Assembly: GCF_000770795.1 (NCBI RefSeq)
Contig: NZ_JRKJ01000023.1
Span: 1 to 64,000, forward strand
DNA from: Lysobacter dokdonensis DS-58
GTDB taxonomy: Bacteria; Pseudomonadota; Gammaproteobacteria; Xanthomonadales; Xanthomonadaceae
Direction of reading: 5' to 3'
Length of the DNA: 64,000 nt
The translations under genes were made by a program, and so were the position numbers. Under the pieces are notes generated by a model. It was given only the letters and a program-made list of their open reading frames with translations, made no database searches and had not been told where the DNA came from. Shown piece after piece: positions 63,189 through 64,000 of the stretch; position 1 is the first letter of the stretch, and each line of letters opens with the position of its first letter.

Positions 63189-63775
63189 ATGACACTACAC
63201 ACTACGGTAGCGCTGCAGGGTAGCGGCCAGGCCACCAAGATTCACCGCCCCCTCGCTAGGTCAAGGGTCGCAGCAGTTTCTTGTTGGTCGACTCGGGGAG
63301 ACATAACGCCCCCCTATGCGAAGTCGATGCTCTACAAGTGTGGTCGCAGTCTTGCGGACCGTGCACTACTTCTCGATCTTTCGATGCCCCTTGATATTGA
63401 TCCAACCGCGAGAAACGGGTCCACCGATGACCAGGGAGCGCGTGAATTTCGAGAAGCATGCCGCTGAATAACCAACTGCGTTTGTTGCCATCTCGCATGC
63501 GGCACGGGGGGCGCCGATTCTCGGTAAGCAACCAAGGAAGATCCATGGCTAGCACGCACAACATTGAGTTTCCCGAGTCGTTTCACATTCGCAAGCCGGT
63601 GCAGTGATCTGATCGCGCTCAAGGCATACGCGATTAAGGCGATCGAAGTAAAGACGTGCACGGCGAGGTTGCGACGCCACCCGGCCATGGGGCGGATCGA
63701 GTAGGCAACCCTTCTCGCGCGCGATCCGTGTGGAGCGCTTTCGTTGGATTCATGGCATCGACTTCTTTGGCGAGG
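63189..63775. other. Region without supported gene
   Basis: 587 bases in which all open frames lack ribosome sites and coding bias. It holds no clear hairpin terminator, transposon end or tRNA. May be decayed sequence between island cargo and the edge gene. Confidence 0.5.
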
Positions 63776-64000
63776 TTAAGGCTCCGACCACTGCTCCGGA
63801 GCCACGAGTCCCGGGTTCATGGCCGGCCACGGCGCACCGATAATGATCGTGCTTTCGTCCGGGCGCGCCAAATGCACCGCGGCAAATTCCACCCGGGGCC
63901 CACCGTGGCACAGCCGCAGCAGCTCGCCCACCGCCAACGCCCCCGCCGCTGCGCCCGTGAAGGGCGTGGCGATGCTGCGCCCGGCCAGGCGCAGCACACC
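63776..64000 (-). CDS. C-terminus of a ThiF/E1-like adenylyltransferase (partial, uncertain)
   Basis: Frame open through the window edge. The visible ~74 residues read RSIATPFTGAAAGALAVGEL followed by LRLCHGG..., like the last helix of ThiF-type E1 adenylating proteins, then NPGLVAPEQW. The N-terminal ATP-binding part is outside. A low-confidence guess; an unrelated membrane-like protein is possible. Confidence 0.35.
   Translation of the reverse strand, partial: GVLRLAGRSIATPFTGAAAGALAVGELLRLCHGGPRVEFAAVHLARPDESTIIIGAPWPAMNPGLVAPEQWSEP

Larger units (their letters stand above)
28911..64000. mobile_element. dusA-integrated genomic island (left end; right end not in window)
   Basis: Composition drops at the dusA start, a DusA-type tyrosine integrase lies 150 bases inside, and accessory genes continue to the window edge: a satellite-like replication module followed by arsenic, copper, zinc/cadmium, lead and mercury determinants. 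The first bases of dusA are the known target of this integrase family. I looked for a second copy of the dusA 5' sequence to the right and found none, so the extent is an upper estimate; the metal cargo could instead be an older, separate acquisition. Confidence 0.55.

Noticed and set aside
63332-63688. 118-codon minus-strand open frame
   Set aside because: No plausible ribosome site and no recognisable pattern; treated as chance.
61436-63775. Integron cassette array with attC sites
   Set aside because: Small same-strand genes suggested this, but no attC core (GTTRRRY/RYYYAAC) pairs were visible between them.
33266-64000. Right attachment repeat (second copy of the dusA 5' end)
   Set aside because: I scanned for the dusA start sequence around its MMDWTD codons and found no copy; the far end is assumed to be outside.

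Overview
The window looks like chromosome from a high-GC gammaproteobacterium of the Xanthomonadaceae/Lysobacteraceae (Lysobacter-like). This rests on gene content (phoPQ preceded by a PepSY protein, birA-coaX-SPOR, trpS with an extra C-terminal domain, kynA, a large TonB receptor beside a TPR-sulfotransferase) and very high third-position GC. The taxonomic call is an inference; no rRNA is present.

Bases 1-28,910 are ordinary chromosome: a 5'-truncated TPR-sulfotransferase, a TonB-dependent receptor and an M20 peptidase; on the minus strand a POT peptide transporter and tryptophan 2,3-dioxygenase; a large secreted nuclease; a 2-oxo-acid dehydrogenase operon (E1 alpha, E1 beta, E2) followed by a VOC protein; a GAF-GGDEF cyclase; trpS; an entericidin-like lipoprotein; arginase; tRNA-Thr(TGT); birA-coaX-SPOR with ATGA overlaps; mtfA; PepSY-phoP-phoQ; and a citrulline-hydrolase-like gene coupled to dusA.

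At the 5' end of dusA the composition changes abruptly and a tyrosine integrase points away from dusA, the signature of a dusA-integrated genomic island. The first 4-6 kb is a compact, overlapping-gene module (integrase, unknown protein, AlpA-like HTH, small protein, CHC2 zinc-finger primase, VapE-type ATPase) like the replication core of a phage satellite. No second copy of the dusA 5' end was found, so the far end is probably outside the window.

From 34,960 onward the cargo is almost entirely metal and metalloid resistance. An ars operon (arsR, arsI-like, two arsC, aquaporin, PhoU-like protein) has no ArsB/Acr3 pump. A train of minus-strand genes about 19 kb long runs from a MerR-type operator at 57,428-57,458 through a cytochrome c-FTR1 (PbrT-like) permease, a CDF protein, CzcI/C/B/A, a PII-like protein, a Ca2+/cation antiporter, CzcD, and CusC/B/A/F. 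On the plus strand a PbrR/CadR-like regulator is translationally coupled to an NAD+ synthetase. Then come a Csp-type copper-storage protein, merR divergent from merT-merP-GDCCVxC (no merA in the window), four small minus-strand genes of unknown role including a striking 17-residue-repeat protein, and a truncated ThiF-like C-terminus at the right edge.

The cargo shows recent shuffling: two separate C-terminal scraps of CDF genes sit beside the two cusF-like genes, and one cusF copy has lost both methionine ligands. Two metal-responsive promoters (arsR and merT) lie so close to their start codons that the transcripts should be leaderless or nearly so.
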